Shown here in pieces: positions 15,237 to 23,607 of a DNA stretch of 64,000 nucleotides; the stretch's first letter is position 1; every line of letters begins with the position of its first letter. A model generated the notes under the pieces. It made no database searches. It had not been told where the DNA came from and saw nothing but the letters and a program-made list of their open reading frames with translations. A program made the translations under genes and the position numbers. The stretch covers positions 9,713-73,712 of the forward strand of contig JAQTUF010000004.1 in the NCBI GenBank assembly GCA_028710865.1, written 5' to 3'. Source of the stretch: Candidatus Shapirobacteria bacterium (lineage in GTDB: Bacteria; Patescibacteria; Microgenomatia; UBA12405).

Positions 15237-16763
15237 TTATTTAAAAGGAGAAAGTTTTCTTAACTTTTCTACTTCTTTGGGTAAAATTTTTAATAAATAA
15301 TCAACTTCAGATTTAGTAGTAAAACGGCCAAGACTAAAACGAATAGAACTATGAGCTTGCTCAAGGCGAAGACCTATAGATAGAAGAACATGACTAGGCT
15401 CCAGGGAATGAGAAGAACAAGCAGAGCCAGTAGAACAAGCAATTCCATGTAAATCTAAACTAAGTTGAAGAGACTCCCCTTCAATCTTGTCAAAAGAAAT
15501 ATTAATATTATTGCTAAGACGGTTTTTGATTGGACCGTTTAAATGAGTACGAGGAATATTTTTTAAAATATTTTGGGTAAGATAATCGCGAAATTGAGTG
15601 AGCTTAATATTTTCTTGATCCATACTATGGATAGCAATTTCGGCAGCCTTGGCAAAGCCAACAATAAGAGGAGTGTTAATAGTGGAAGATCTTAACCCAA
15701 ATTCATGACCACCACCATGAAGAAGTGGAGTTATTTGACTGCCAGATTTAATATACAAAAGACCAACTCCTTTAGGACCATAAATTTTATGAGAGGAGGC
15801 AGTGAGAAAATCAATATTATTTTTTTTAACATCAATGGCAACTTTGGTAAAACTTTGAGAAGCGTCGGTGTGAAAATAAACTCCCCTATTTTTACAAATT
15901 TGACCTATCTTTTGAATATCTTGGATAGTACCGATTTCATTATTGCCATGAATTATAGAAACTAAAATGGTATCAGAACGAATGTTTTTGGTTAAAAATT
16001 TAAGATCAACAAAACCATCTTTGTCAACTGGGATTTCGGTTACTTCAAAACCTTGAGTGGTAAGCCAGTGGGCTGATTGACGAACACAGTCATGTTCAAT
16101 TGAAGAAATTAAAATATGTTTACCTTTATCTTTGTTAGCAAAAGCAACACCTTTTAGAACAGTATTATTAGATTCGGTGGCAGAGGAGGTAAAAATTATT
16201 TCCTCTGGAGAGGAATTTAAAATAGAGGCAAAAATAGAGCGGCTATCTTCAACGGCTTGAGCGGCTTTAATACCAAATTGATGAAGGGAAGAAGTATTTC
16301 CAGAATAAGAAAAATCAAAATAAGGAATCATAGTATTAAAAACTTGAGGGTCAATGGGAGTAGAGGCAGCGTAATCAAAATAAACTAATTTAGTATTATC
16401 AATTTTTAAATTATCAAGAGTAATAGAACTAAGGACTTGATTAAATCTAGATTGAATTTGATGCCAAATTGATTTACTTTGACAGTCACAAAATTGGGGA
16501 CAAACAAATTCTGGTTTTTCAAGAGCATTAATGACTTCTTTGAGGGTAATTTTTTGAGGATCACGACTGAGAGTATAACCACCGTTGGCTCCCCGCTCGA
16601 CTTTGAGAATATCGGCTTTTTTTAGTTTGGCAAAAATTTTTTCTAGATAAGTAGCAGAAATATGTTCTTCCCCGGCGATTTTGGAGACAGAACAACAACA
16701 ACCTTGATCAATAATGTTGGTCAGAGCTCGAATACCATAACGAGATTTAGTAGAAAGATTCAT
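15237..16763 (-). CDS. Rrf2/IscR-type regulator fused to cysteine desulfurase
   Basis: One 508-residue frame holds two proteins. Residues 1-110 are an Rrf2 regulator: winged helix (MNLSTKSRYGIRALTNI, then SVSKIAGEEHISATYLEKIFAKLKKADIL) and a CPQFCDC cluster (Cys88, 92, 94), like the Fe-S ligands of IscR. Residues 126-508 are a class V aminotransferase of the IscS/NifS type: YFDYAAST at 128, the PLP lysine in ASSHK (Lys326), and the sulfur-carrying Cys449 in CSTGSACSS. It makes persulfide from cysteine for the IscU-like protein encoded 3 nt downstream. The join is continuous, with no stop or frame change. A fused enzyme and regulator could adjust its own operon to cluster supply. I know these two parts as separate genes in Isc systems. 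Confidence 0.92.
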   Translation of the reverse strand: MNLSTKSRYGIRALTNIIDQGCCCSVSKIAGEEHISATYLEKIFAKLKKADILKVERGANGGYTLSRDPQKITLKEVINALEKPEFVCPQFCDCQSKSIWHQIQSRFNQVLSSITLDNLKIDNTKLVYFDYAASTPIDPQVFNTMIPYFDFSYSGNTSSLHQFGIKAAQAVEDSRSIFASILNSSPEEIIFTSSATESNNTVLKGVAFANKDKGKHILISSIEHDCVRQSAHWLTTQGFEVTEIPVDKDGFVDLKFLTKNIRSDTILVSIIHGNNEIGTIQDIQKIGQICKNRGVYFHTDASQSFTKVAIDVKKNNIDFLTASSHKIYGPKGVGLLYIKSGSQITPLLHGGGHEFGLRSSTINTPLIVGFAKAAEIAIHSMDQENIKLTQFRDYLTQNILKNIPRTHLNGPIKNRLSNNINISFDKIEGESLQLSLDLHGIACSTGSACSSHSLEPSHVLLSIGLRLEQAHSSIRFSLGRFTTKSEVDYLLKILPKEVEKLRKLSPFK

Positions 16764-16767
16764 AATT

Positions 16768-16794
16768 TAATTCGGACTAATCTTGTCCGAATTA
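16768..16794. promoter_or_regulatory. Perfect 10-bp inverted repeat operator over the Fe-S operon start site
   Basis: TAATTCGGAC (16768-16777) and GTCCGAATTA (16785-16794) are perfect inverted repeats with a 7-nt spacer. The site begins one base downstream of the -10 box and covers the expected start of transcription, which is the ideal place for repression. The fused Rrf2 domain is the obvious candidate to bind it. Confidence 0.75.
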
Positions 16795-16795
16795 G

Positions 16796-16824
16796 ATGAT
16801 AACTTGAAACAAGTTAATTGTCAA
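16796..16824 (-). promoter_or_regulatory. Sigma-70 promoter of the Fe-S operon
   Basis: On the minus strand a perfect TTGACA (16819-16824) is followed after exactly 17 nt by TATCAT (16796-16801). It is the best full promoter in the window and gives a short leader of about 25 nt before the ATG at 16763. Confidence 0.8.
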
Positions 16825-16832
16825 TAAAGAAA

Positions 16833-17702
16833 TTATTTTTGGCAGTTGGGGCAGAAGAAGGTACCGCGGCCACCGATTTTGATTCTTTTGATGGGGGTTT
16901 GGCAAATTAGACAAGGCTGTTTATCCCGTTGGTAGACTCGAAAATGATATTGATGTTGACCAACAGTGCCATCAGGGTGAATATATTTATTATCTTTAGC
17001 AGTAGAACCACCATGAGAAATTGATTCTTTCATTAAGTCAATTAAATATTGATGAAGAATTTTTGATTTAGGACGAGAAATTTTTTTGGAAGAAGTCATA
17101 GGGTTAATCTTGGCTAAAAACAGGGCATCATTGGCATAAATATTGCCAATACCAGCAAATTTATTTTGATCTAATAAAACTGATTTTATGGGACGGCTAG
17201 TGGTTTGAAGTTGTTGATAAAAATATTTGTCAGTAAAATCAGAGCTTAAGATATCAAGCCCAATATTTTTTTGAAAATCTTTTAATTCTGATTGAGTTAA
17301 AATTTTTACCCAACCAAATTTACGTTGGTCATTGAAAAAAGCGCGAGATTTATCAGAAAAGGTGAAAATTAGACGAGTGGATTTATTAGGTAAAACAGTA
17401 AAAGCATCTTTAGTTGGATGACCAAAAATCCCCCGCCCTGCGGGCACCCCCTTTAAAGAAAAGGGGCTATAAATAATTTGACCGGTCATTTTGAGATGGA
17501 ATAAAATAATTAGTTTGTTTTGAAGATGGATGGAAAGTTGTTTACCTAAACGAGTAAATTTAATTATTTTTTGACCAATGACCGCTTTGGGATTACCAAT
17601 AAAAGATTTGGGAGTAATAATTTCTAAATTGGAAATGGTTTTGTTGGTTAATTTAGACTCTAAAAAGAGACGAACGACTTCAACTTCGGGAAGTTCTGGC
17701 AT
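16833..17702 (-). CDS. mutM: Formamidopyrimidine-DNA glycosylase
   Basis: A 289-residue base-excision repair enzyme removing 8-oxoguanine and ring-opened purines, with AP-lyase activity. The catalytic N-terminus PELPEVE (Pro2, Glu3 after Met removal), HLKMTG, the helix-two-turn-helix region (GIGNIYANDALFLAKINP) and the C-terminal zinc finger (CLIC ... CPNC) are intact. Residues 79-91 (SPFSLKGVPAGRG) are an extra loop encoded by a G+C-rich palindrome at 17432-17466. The insertion keeps the frame and falls between strands, so activity is probably kept. A TATAAT lies 5 nt before the ATG. Confidence 0.93.
   Translation of the reverse strand: MPELPEVEVVRLFLESKLTNKTISNLEIITPKSFIGNPKAVIGQKIIKFTRLGKQLSIHLQNKLIILFHLKMTGQIIYSPFSLKGVPAGRGIFGHPTKDAFTVLPNKSTRLIFTFSDKSRAFFNDQRKFGWVKILTQSELKDFQKNIGLDILSSDFTDKYFYQQLQTTSRPIKSVLLDQNKFAGIGNIYANDALFLAKINPMTSSKKISRPKSKILHQYLIDLMKESISHGGSTAKDNKYIHPDGTVGQHQYHFRVYQRDKQPCLICQTPIKRIKIGGRGTFFCPNCQK
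17432..17466. repeat. In-frame two-hairpin palindromic insert within mutM
   Basis: CCCGC-cct-GCGGG (17432-17444) is followed by CCCCTTT-aaaga-AAAGGGG (17448-17466). Both hairpins are perfect and far richer in G+C than the surrounding gene. They encode the extra mutM loop. Similar two-hairpin units occur at 35680-35740, 33113-33151 and 58476-58520. Confidence 0.7.
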
Positions 17703-17707
17703 AAGCT

Positions 17708-17713
17708 ATTATA
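17708..17713 (-). promoter_or_regulatory. -10 box TATAAT of mutM
   Basis: Perfect TATAAT on the minus strand, 5 nt before the ATG at 17702; leaderless mRNA expected. Confidence 0.5.
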
Positions 17714-17715
17714 GC

Positions 17716-18636
17716 TTAGAGAAAATCATTGAGGCCGACGGCAGATATACGTTTGTTTTTAGCTAAATGATCAATAGCAACGGTTACATCAGTAAGACTG
17801 TCTTTAATTTCGGAAAATGAATTTAAAAATGTTTGACTAGAAGCGACATAGCCCATAATTAAGACAACATCAGAAATATGTTTTTGACCACTTAAAACGG
17901 CAACTATGGAATAAGCAAAAATAAGAGTGTAAAAGAAAACAGCAGTATTTTGGAGAAGAAACCATTCAGTAAAATTCCAATTGGAAAGGCGGGTAAAATG
18001 ACGAGTAAAAGTTTTTTGTTCAAGATCGACATCATTGGATTCTTGAAATTTAGCATAATAACTTTCTATCTTGGTATTTTGGATATCTCTAAATTTGACA
18101 TATTTTTGAGTGGTGTAGTGATCAAAAATCATATAAATTAAAATATAAGCAATTTCTAAAACAAAAATTTTAAAATCAACAATAAATAAAATGGTAGGAA
18201 TAGCAATAAGAGAAACAACACTATCCATGCCAGGCTGACGGAAAAGTTTGAGGGTAATACAACTAGCATCGGCAAAATTACGAATAGCTTGAACTATTTT
18301 ATGACGTTCTTCCTTAGTTTCAGTTTTAAGGTCTTTATCAAAATAATTATGAGCGTCAAAACCGATATCACTAATACACTCATCTAGTTTAAAAACAGAT
18401 TTAAGACGAGTAAAGTTGTCAACAACTTTAACTATTAATATTAAAACCATGAGGAAAAAAACAGATGTAAAGACAGTTTTAGTTTCAAGATTTTTAATAG
18501 CTAAAGAAAAAAGATAGATACTTAAAAGAGGAAGAAGAGCGGATAAAAATCGAATAAAAAGCCAAAATAAAAATCGGCGTTTATTTTGAATTATTTTAAA
18601 AATTAAAAAAACAGTAAGACGAGTTTTTCTGAGCAT
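17716..18636 (-). CDS. ABC-exporter-like membrane domain protein without ATPase domain
   Basis: About 306 residues with five or six membrane helices and a long cytoplasmic helix, in the manner of the type-1 ABC exporter membrane domain (SWNFTEWFLLQN and SDVVLIMGYVASSQTFLNSFSEIKDSL resemble its last helices). No Walker motif follows: the frame ends at 17716, before mutM. It could partner a separate ATPase or be a relic. An in-frame TTG at 18669 would add 11 residues; I prefer ATG 18636, which has TAAATT 7 nt ahead. Confidence 0.6.
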   Translation of the reverse strand: MLRKTRLTVFLIFKIIQNKRRFLFWLFIRFLSALLPLLSIYLFSLAIKNLETKTVFTSVFFLMVLILIVKVVDNFTRLKSVFKLDECISDIGFDAHNYFDKDLKTETKEERHKIVQAIRNFADASCITLKLFRQPGMDSVVSLIAIPTILFIVDFKIFVLEIAYILIYMIFDHYTTQKYVKFRDIQNTKIESYYAKFQESNDVDLEQKTFTRHFTRLSNWNFTEWFLLQNTAVFFYTLIFAYSIVAVLSGQKHISDVVLIMGYVASSQTFLNSFSEIKDSLTDVTVAIDHLAKNKRISAVGLNDFL

Positions 18637-18692
18637 AAAAAGTAATTTAAGTATCAAGGAAAATACCAAAAAAGTAAAGACAAATTGAATGA

Positions 18693-18698
18693 TAAAAT
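18693..18698 (+). promoter_or_regulatory. -10-like TAAAAT of trxB
   Basis: TAAAAT, preceded by TGA, 6 nt before the ATG at 18705. Confidence 0.45.
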
Positions 18699-18704
18699 AG
18701 TTTC

Positions 18705-19643
18705 ATGAATGAAAACAAAGAAATTTTTGATACTTTAATTGTGGGATCAGGACCAGCGGGATTGACAGCGGCAATTTACAACTCTAGAGCCGATTTAAAA
18801 ACAATAGTCATTGCGGGTAATCAACCGGGAGGACAATTAACAATTACAACCCTTGTAGATAATTATCCAGGTTTTCCGACTGGAGTGGGTGGAGTCAAAT
18901 TGATGATGGATATGCAAGAACAAGTAAAAAATTTGGGAGTAGAGATAAAAATGGGGATAGTTAAAAAAATCAGTAAGGAAGAAATATTTAAAATAGAATT
19001 GATAGATGAACAAGTTTTAGAAGCAAAATCGGTGATAATAGCAACAGGTGCAGCTGTTAAATGGTTGGAATTACCAAAAGAAAAAGAATTGATTGGTCAT
19101 GGGGTAAGTGGATGTGCTACTTGTGATGGAATGTTTTTTAGAGGGAAAGTAGTAGCAGTGGTGGGTGGTGGAGATACGGCTTGTGAAGAGGCCAATTTTT
19201 TATCAAAATTTTGTCAAAAAGTATATTTAATTCATAGACGAGAAGAATTTAGAGCATCGATTGCTGAACAAAAGAAAGTTTTGGATAATCCAAAAGTAGA
19301 AATTTGGTGGAACTCAGAAATTAAGGAATTAAATGGTCAAGAAAAATTAGAATCGATTAAAGTAATTAACAATAAAACTAATACCGATAAAATATTACCA
19401 TTAGATGGGTTGTTTGTGGCAATTGGGAGTAGTCCGGCAACAGAATTTTTAAAAGGCTTGGTTGATTTAAGTGAAACAGGTCAAGTATTAGTAAATAAGA
19501 ATGCTGAATTTGTAACGATGACAAATGTGGAGGGTATCTTTGCGGCGGGAGATTGTGTCAATATTAAACATAAACAAGCAATAGTGGCAGCAGGTGAAGG
19601 TTGTCGAGCGGCTTTGGATGCAGAAAAATGGCTAGGAAAATAA
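18705..19643 (+). CDS. trxB: Thioredoxin reductase
   Basis: A 312-residue FAD/NADPH enzyme that keeps thioredoxin reduced. FAD site VGSGPAGLTAA (13-23), redox pair Cys137-Ala-Thr-Cys140 in GCATCDG, NADPH site VVGGGDTACEEA (152-163) and a second FAD segment GIFAAGDCV near the C-terminus are all present. Length is normal. It is transcribed away from the ABC-like gene with its own -10 box. No thioredoxin gene is visible in the window. Confidence 0.95.
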   Translation: MNENKEIFDTLIVGSGPAGLTAAIYNSRADLKTIVIAGNQPGGQLTITTLVDNYPGFPTGVGGVKLMMDMQEQVKNLGVEIKMGIVKKISKEEIFKIELIDEQVLEAKSVIIATGAAVKWLELPKEKELIGHGVSGCATCDGMFFRGKVVAVVGGGDTACEEANFLSKFCQKVYLIHRREEFRASIAEQKKVLDNPKVEIWWNSEIKELNGQEKLESIKVINNKTNTDKILPLDGLFVAIGSSPATEFLKGLVDLSETGQVLVNKNAEFVTMTNVEGIFAAGDCVNIKHKQAIVAAGEGCRAALDAEKWLGK

Positions 19644-19659
19644 ATAATTTAATTTAAAA

Positions 19660-20235
19660 ATGAAACAAATATTAGGATTATTAGCCGTAGTAATTGCTTT
19701 TGTTGGCTATACTCCATATTTAAGAGACACAATAATTGGCAAAACTAAGCCTCATATTTTTAGTTGGTTTCTTTGGTCACTGCTTTCGTTTATTGCTTTT
19801 GGATTACAATTGACTAAAGGTGCTGGGGCTGGATCGTATGCAAATTTGGCTTTGGGATTTATTGCTTTCGTGCTATTTATCTTTAGTTTCAAAAATGGGA
19901 CTAAAAACATTAAAAGTACAGATATTGTTTCACTTATTTTGGCAATGATAGCGATTATTTTATGGCTGGTAATTAACCAACCAATTTGGTCAATAATATT
20001 GATAGTAATAATTGATATTTTTTCTTTTGCACCAACTTTTGTTAAATCTTGGAATAAACCACAAGAAGAAACATTAATAACGTGGTTTTTAAATATTATT
20101 CGTCAAATTTTTATTTTATTATCAATTAATGAAATTAATTTCGTCACAATTACAGTCCCTATATATGCGTTAGTGGCAAATATTGCCTTTTTTATTCTAC
20201 TAATTATAAGAAGAAGAGTTGCTAGACTTGATTAA
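19660..20235 (+). CDS. Seven-helix membrane protein, possibly PQ-loop-like
   Basis: A 191-residue protein with about seven hydrophobic segments. The first helix is followed by GYTPYLRDTIIGKTKPHIFSW, and the fourth or fifth by FAPTFVKSWNKPQEETLITW; two such Pro-containing, polar turn motifs recall PQ-loop transporters, but I would not assign it firmly. It lies 16 nt after trxB. Its end overlaps the convergent glycosyltransferase gene by 36 nt. Confidence 0.6.
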   Translation: MKQILGLLAVVIAFVGYTPYLRDTIIGKTKPHIFSWFLWSLLSFIAFGLQLTKGAGAGSYANLALGFIAFVLFIFSFKNGTKNIKSTDIVSLILAMIAIILWLVINQPIWSIILIVIIDIFSFAPTFVKSWNKPQEETLITWFLNIIRQIFILLSINEINFVTITVPIYALVANIAFFILLIIRRRVARLD

Positions 20236-21336
20236 ATTTTTGATCTTTTTAATAAATTTTTCTTTAGAAAAGTCTTGAGCGCGAGAAATGCAATCGGTTG
20301 GTTTTATTTTTAGTTTTTGAAATTTTTTGATGGCATGAGCACAAGAAGTGGCGGTTAAATGATTGAAAAAGACACCAGTTTTACCGTCAATGACAGTTTC
20401 AGTAACTCCCCCACTTTTGTAAGCAATAACAGGACAACCAAAACTCATAGATTCAACTGGAACCATGCCAAAATCTTCTTGGTCAGCAGAGAAGATAAAA
20501 GCTTTGGCTTCTTTATAAAGTTTTGATCTAGTTTCATTATCAACTTCACCTAAGAACTCGATGGTGGGGCCGGCAAGTTGTTTTAGTTCATCAGAAACAC
20601 CTGCAAAATCACGACCAAAGATTTTTAATTTTAATTTGAGTTGATTACAAGCTTCAATGGCAATATCAAATCTTTTAGCTCGAGCTAGGCGACCACCAGT
20701 AAGAAAGTAATCAGATTTCAGTTTTTCAGTTGTCAGATTTTTAGGAAGATCAATGGGTGGGTTGATGACAATGGCATCACGACGATAGAATTTTTTGATA
20801 CGAGCGGCAGTGGTTTGAGAATTGGCAATATATTGATCAACATTTTGGGAAAAATGGAAATCTCTGAGGCGAAGAAAATGATTAACAATGGCAACTAAAA
20901 ATTTAATAAATTTATTTTTGGTAAAGTTTCTAGCGGTAGGAAGACCATAAAGATAACGAGGAGGAGTATGACAATAACAAATAAGTTTGGCTGATTTTTT
21001 ATTTAAAGAATTGGGGAAATAAGCACCAGTGGCTGAAGTAATGATTAAATCAAAATCAGAAAAATCAAAAGATTTAAAAGCTAGAGGAGAAAGAAGTCGA
21101 AGCGGACTAATGATTTTGTGAGCAAAAGGAATATATTTAAAAAAACTTTGGTGGATACGGTGATCCCATTTTTTTTGAAGACGAGATTGATGAGGACCTA
21201 AGAATTGAGGTTTATAAATAGAAGTAAAAATTGGAGCATCAGGGAAAATATCGGAAAGAGTTTCAAAAACGGCTTCAGCCCCACCAAATTCTTTGAGATA
21301 ATCTTGGACTAGGGCTATTTTTAGTTTTTTTGGCAT
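20200..21336 (-). CDS. Glycosyltransferase family 4 (GT-B fold)
   Basis: A 378-residue enzyme expected to transfer a sugar from a nucleotide donor during surface glycan synthesis. N-terminal domain: KIALVQDYLKEFGGAEAVFETL at 6-27. C-terminal donor domain: GGRLARAKRFDIAIEA near 215 and the GT4 EX7E-like region DFGMVPVESMSFGCPVIAYKSGG near 296-318, with GVTETVIDGKTGVF after it. No membrane segment. It starts 6 nt after the exonuclease gene, so both are in one operon. Confidence 0.87.
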   Translation of the reverse strand: MPKKLKIALVQDYLKEFGGAEAVFETLSDIFPDAPIFTSIYKPQFLGPHQSRLQKKWDHRIHQSFFKYIPFAHKIISPLRLLSPLAFKSFDFSDFDLIITSATGAYFPNSLNKKSAKLICYCHTPPRYLYGLPTARNFTKNKFIKFLVAIVNHFLRLRDFHFSQNVDQYIANSQTTAARIKKFYRRDAIVINPPIDLPKNLTTEKLKSDYFLTGGRLARAKRFDIAIEACNQLKLKLKIFGRDFAGVSDELKQLAGPTIEFLGEVDNETRSKLYKEAKAFIFSADQEDFGMVPVESMSFGCPVIAYKSGGVTETVIDGKTGVFFNHLTATSCAHAIKKFQKLKIKPTDCISRAQDFSKEKFIKKIKNLIKSSNSSSYN

Positions 21337-21342
21337 ATTTTT

Positions 21343-22233
21343 TTAAAAAAAACTAGTTTGTTTTGGTTGATGTCTTTGGTCAAGACGATTAATAAGAGAT
21401 TTGAAATTGTAACTCTTAAAAAGAGAATTCAAACCGGAAACAATATTGTGATTCCAAACGGAATCAGACATTTTAAATTTTAGAGGGATGTTGTCGATAA
21501 GGATGGCTAATTTTTGGGAAAGATAGGCGTTGTTTTTTTCTTTAGTTAACTTTTCTTTGATAGCTGGTTTGATTTCATCTAAATGAGAATAAATATTATC
21601 TAAATTGTGGTATTGACTAAGAAGATCAATAGCAGCTTTGGGTCCGATACCAGCAACACCAGGATAACCATCAGACATATCCCCCATTAAGGCCTTAAGA
21701 TCAGCTACCTGAGAGGGAGTGACACCTAATTTTTCAACAACGTCATCTGGTTTAAAGATTTTAGTTTCAGAAAGACCATGAAGTGGCATAAGTAAATGGG
21801 TTTTAGAGTCGACTAGTTGCATCAAATCTTTATCTCCGGTAATAATTACTATTTCATCAATAAAGCTTTTTTTAAGGGCCTTTTTAACGACAGTGGCAAT
21901 AAGATCATCAGCCTCATAACCACCCATGGAAAAAGTTTTAATACCAGATTCTTCTAAAGTTGATTTTAAAAGTGGGAGTTGGGATATGAGACTATGGTCA
22001 GGAACTTTTCGTTTGGCTCGATAACCAACAAACTCTGATTGTCTAAAGGTAGGACCAGGAGAATCAAGACAAACTATGAGGTATTTAGGATTAAGTTGAG
22101 AAATGGCTGATAAAAGCATGGAATAAAAACCATAGATAGCATTGATTGGTTGACCATTTAGAGTTAATTGGGGGATAGAGTGATAGGCCCGATGAATAAC
22201 GGCGTGACCATCGACAATCAGTAATTTAGACAT
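21343..22233 (-). CDS. 5'-3' exonuclease (DNA polymerase I N-domain type)
   Basis: A 296-residue FEN-like nuclease that stands alone without a polymerase domain. Metal-binding acidic residues are visible in LLIVDGHAVIHRAYH (start), GGYEADDLIAT near 107, ITGDKDLMQLVD near 133 and GDMSDGYPGVAGIGPKAA near 180-197, the last being the helix-3-turn-helix. It should remove flaps and RNA primers. I start at ATG 22233 (MSKLLIVDGH) because the N-terminus then matches the family; the frame extends 5 codons further. GATAAA is 7 nt before this ATG. Confidence 0.9.
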   Translation of the reverse strand: MSKLLIVDGHAVIHRAYHSIPQLTLNGQPINAIYGFYSMLLSAISQLNPKYLIVCLDSPGPTFRQSEFVGYRAKRKVPDHSLISQLPLLKSTLEESGIKTFSMGGYEADDLIATVVKKALKKSFIDEIVIITGDKDLMQLVDSKTHLLMPLHGLSETKIFKPDDVVEKLGVTPSQVADLKALMGDMSDGYPGVAGIGPKAAIDLLSQYHNLDNIYSHLDEIKPAIKEKLTKEKNNAYLSQKLAILIDNIPLKFKMSDSVWNHNIVSGLNSLFKSYNFKSLINRLDQRHQPKQTSFF

Positions 22234-22282
22234 AAGGTAGTTTATCAAATGGGAAAGAAGGAATTAAAAGGATAAATTAGGG

Positions 22283-22288
22283 TAAAAT
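22283..22288 (+). promoter_or_regulatory. -10-like TAAAAT of the HAD gene
   Basis: GG-TAAAAT, 5 nt before the ATG at 22294; predicts a leaderless mRNA. Confidence 0.45.
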
Positions 22289-22293
22289 CGGAT

Positions 22294-22899
22294 ATGAAAT
22301 TTATTTATTTTGATGTTGGTGGAGTGTTAATGAAAGATTTTAGCGATACTAAAAAACTGGAACTAATGTTTGAAAGTTGGGGTGTTTCCAAAAAAGAAAT
22401 AAAAGATGTAAAAAGGGAATTTATTAAATTTGAAAAAAAAGTGTGTGTAGGGAAAAGCGTAGAGGATTTCAAAGGGATATTAGAAAAAAGTTTTAAGATT
22501 AATTTACCTAAAAATTATTCTATAAATGAGGATTTTGTCAATCGATTTGAAAATAATATAGACATATGGCAGTTAGTAGATTTAGTAAAGGGAAAATATA
22601 AAATAGGTCTATTAACAAATATGTACCCTGGAACTTTAGAATTGATTAGAGTGAAAAAAATAATTTTAGAAATAAATTGGGATGTGATAATAGATTCGTC
22701 TGTTGAAAAATCAAAAAAACCAGAAAAAAAGATATATGAGATTGCTCAAAAAAGATCGGGTTTTTCAGGTAGAGATATTTTGTTTATAGATAATAGACAG
22801 GAAAACTTAATAGTTCCTAAAAAACTTGGGTGGCAGACATTTTGGTTTGATTCAAGTGATTATGAAAGATCTAATAAAAGGCTAAAAGAATTATTTTAA
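22294..22899 (+). CDS. HAD-superfamily hydrolase
   Basis: A 201-residue phosphatase-like protein. Motif I is YFDVGGVLM with the nucleophile Asp near residue 7; Gly stands where many members have a second Asp, as in YihX-like proteins. Motif II is LLTNMYPG near 109, motif III the Lys in KSKKPEKKIYEIA near 140, motif IV LFIDNRQENL near 165. The substrate is unknown, probably a small phosphorylated metabolite. Confidence 0.82.
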   Translation: MKFIYFDVGGVLMKDFSDTKKLELMFESWGVSKKEIKDVKREFIKFEKKVCVGKSVEDFKGILEKSFKINLPKNYSINEDFVNRFENNIDIWQLVDLVKGKYKIGLLTNMYPGTLELIRVKKIILEINWDVIIDSSVEKSKKPEKKIYEIAQKRSGFSGRDILFIDNRQENLIVPKKLGWQTFWFDSSDYERSNKRLKELF

Positions 22900-22920
22900 A
22901 TAGATTTTGTAAAAATATAT

Positions 22921-22926
22921 TATAAT
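22921..22926 (+). promoter_or_regulatory. -10 box TATAAT of the PH-like gene
   Basis: Perfect TATAAT, 5 nt before the ATG at 22932. One of the clearest leaderless arrangements in the window. Confidence 0.55.
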
Positions 22927-22931
22927 GCACT

Positions 22932-23546
22932 ATGCTTGATACTGAGAATATTTCTAATTCCTCATTTACTGGTCAACAGGAGGGTGAAAAAATTATTTCA
23001 ATAGTGAAACCACATAATATTACTCGTATTATTGGATATATTAAATTATTTTGTGTATTTGCTCTTCTTTTAATTGGTTTTATTTCTCTCCAAAAAATCA
23101 GCTATGTTTTTATCATTGTTGGAGTTGTGATTTCAGTATTTACACTGGTTATAGGAATTTTCATCTGTCATTCTCTTTACCTAAAACGGGTGGTTTATAT
23201 TACTGACCGACGCATTATTCGTTTTGAACCTTCAAATATATTTGTGATTAATAGTAGATCATTAACTTGGGATAATGTACTTAAAGTTAAAACTTTTTCG
23301 CCAACCTTTTTTTTGCGCTTAATTAATATTGGTAATGTTATTGTGCATTCAAAAACAACTCTTACTGGTGATAATAATCCTAACCAGACTTTAATAGGAA
23401 ATGATGATATTTTTTTAAAAGATATTTATTTTTATAAAGATTTAGGGAATTACATTGATAAGATACTTTATCTTCACTCTAATGATAGAGATAAATTAAA
23501 GGATATAAGACCATTTATTGTAAAAAATAAAGGTCAAAGATATTGA
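22932..23546 (+). CDS. Membrane protein with bacterial PH-like domain
   Basis: A 204-residue protein with two membrane helices (about 36-56 and 59-82) followed by YITDRRIIRFEPSNIF ... SLTWDNVLKVKTF, the pattern of the bPH2 (YdbS-type) domain. Members are membrane-bound and of unknown biochemical role. It lies upstream of the PrgI gene but has its own promoter box, as does PrgI, so linkage to the secretion block is only positional. Confidence 0.68.
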   Translation: MLDTENISNSSFTGQQEGEKIISIVKPHNITRIIGYIKLFCVFALLLIGFISLQKISYVFIIVGVVISVFTLVIGIFICHSLYLKRVVYITDRRIIRFEPSNIFVINSRSLTWDNVLKVKTFSPTFFLRLINIGNVIVHSKTTLTGDNNPNQTLIGNDDIFLKDIYFYKDLGNYIDKILYLHSNDRDKLKDIRPFIVKNKGQRY

Positions 23547-23595
23547 ATTAATTGAAAATAAAGAAATTAACTAGAAATTGGTAGATGTTTTACGG

Positions 23596-23601
23596 TAGAA
23601 T
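23596..23601 (+). promoter_or_regulatory. -10-like TAGAAT of the PrgI gene
   Basis: GG-TAGAAT, 6 nt before the ATG at 23608. Confidence 0.42.
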
Positions 23602-23607
23602 TTAGTA

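Noticed and set aside
17716..18636. ABC-like gene as truncated by a frameshift
   Set aside because: The frame stops just before mutM, and no ATPase sequence is found in other frames downstream, so no broken ATPase domain is present here.
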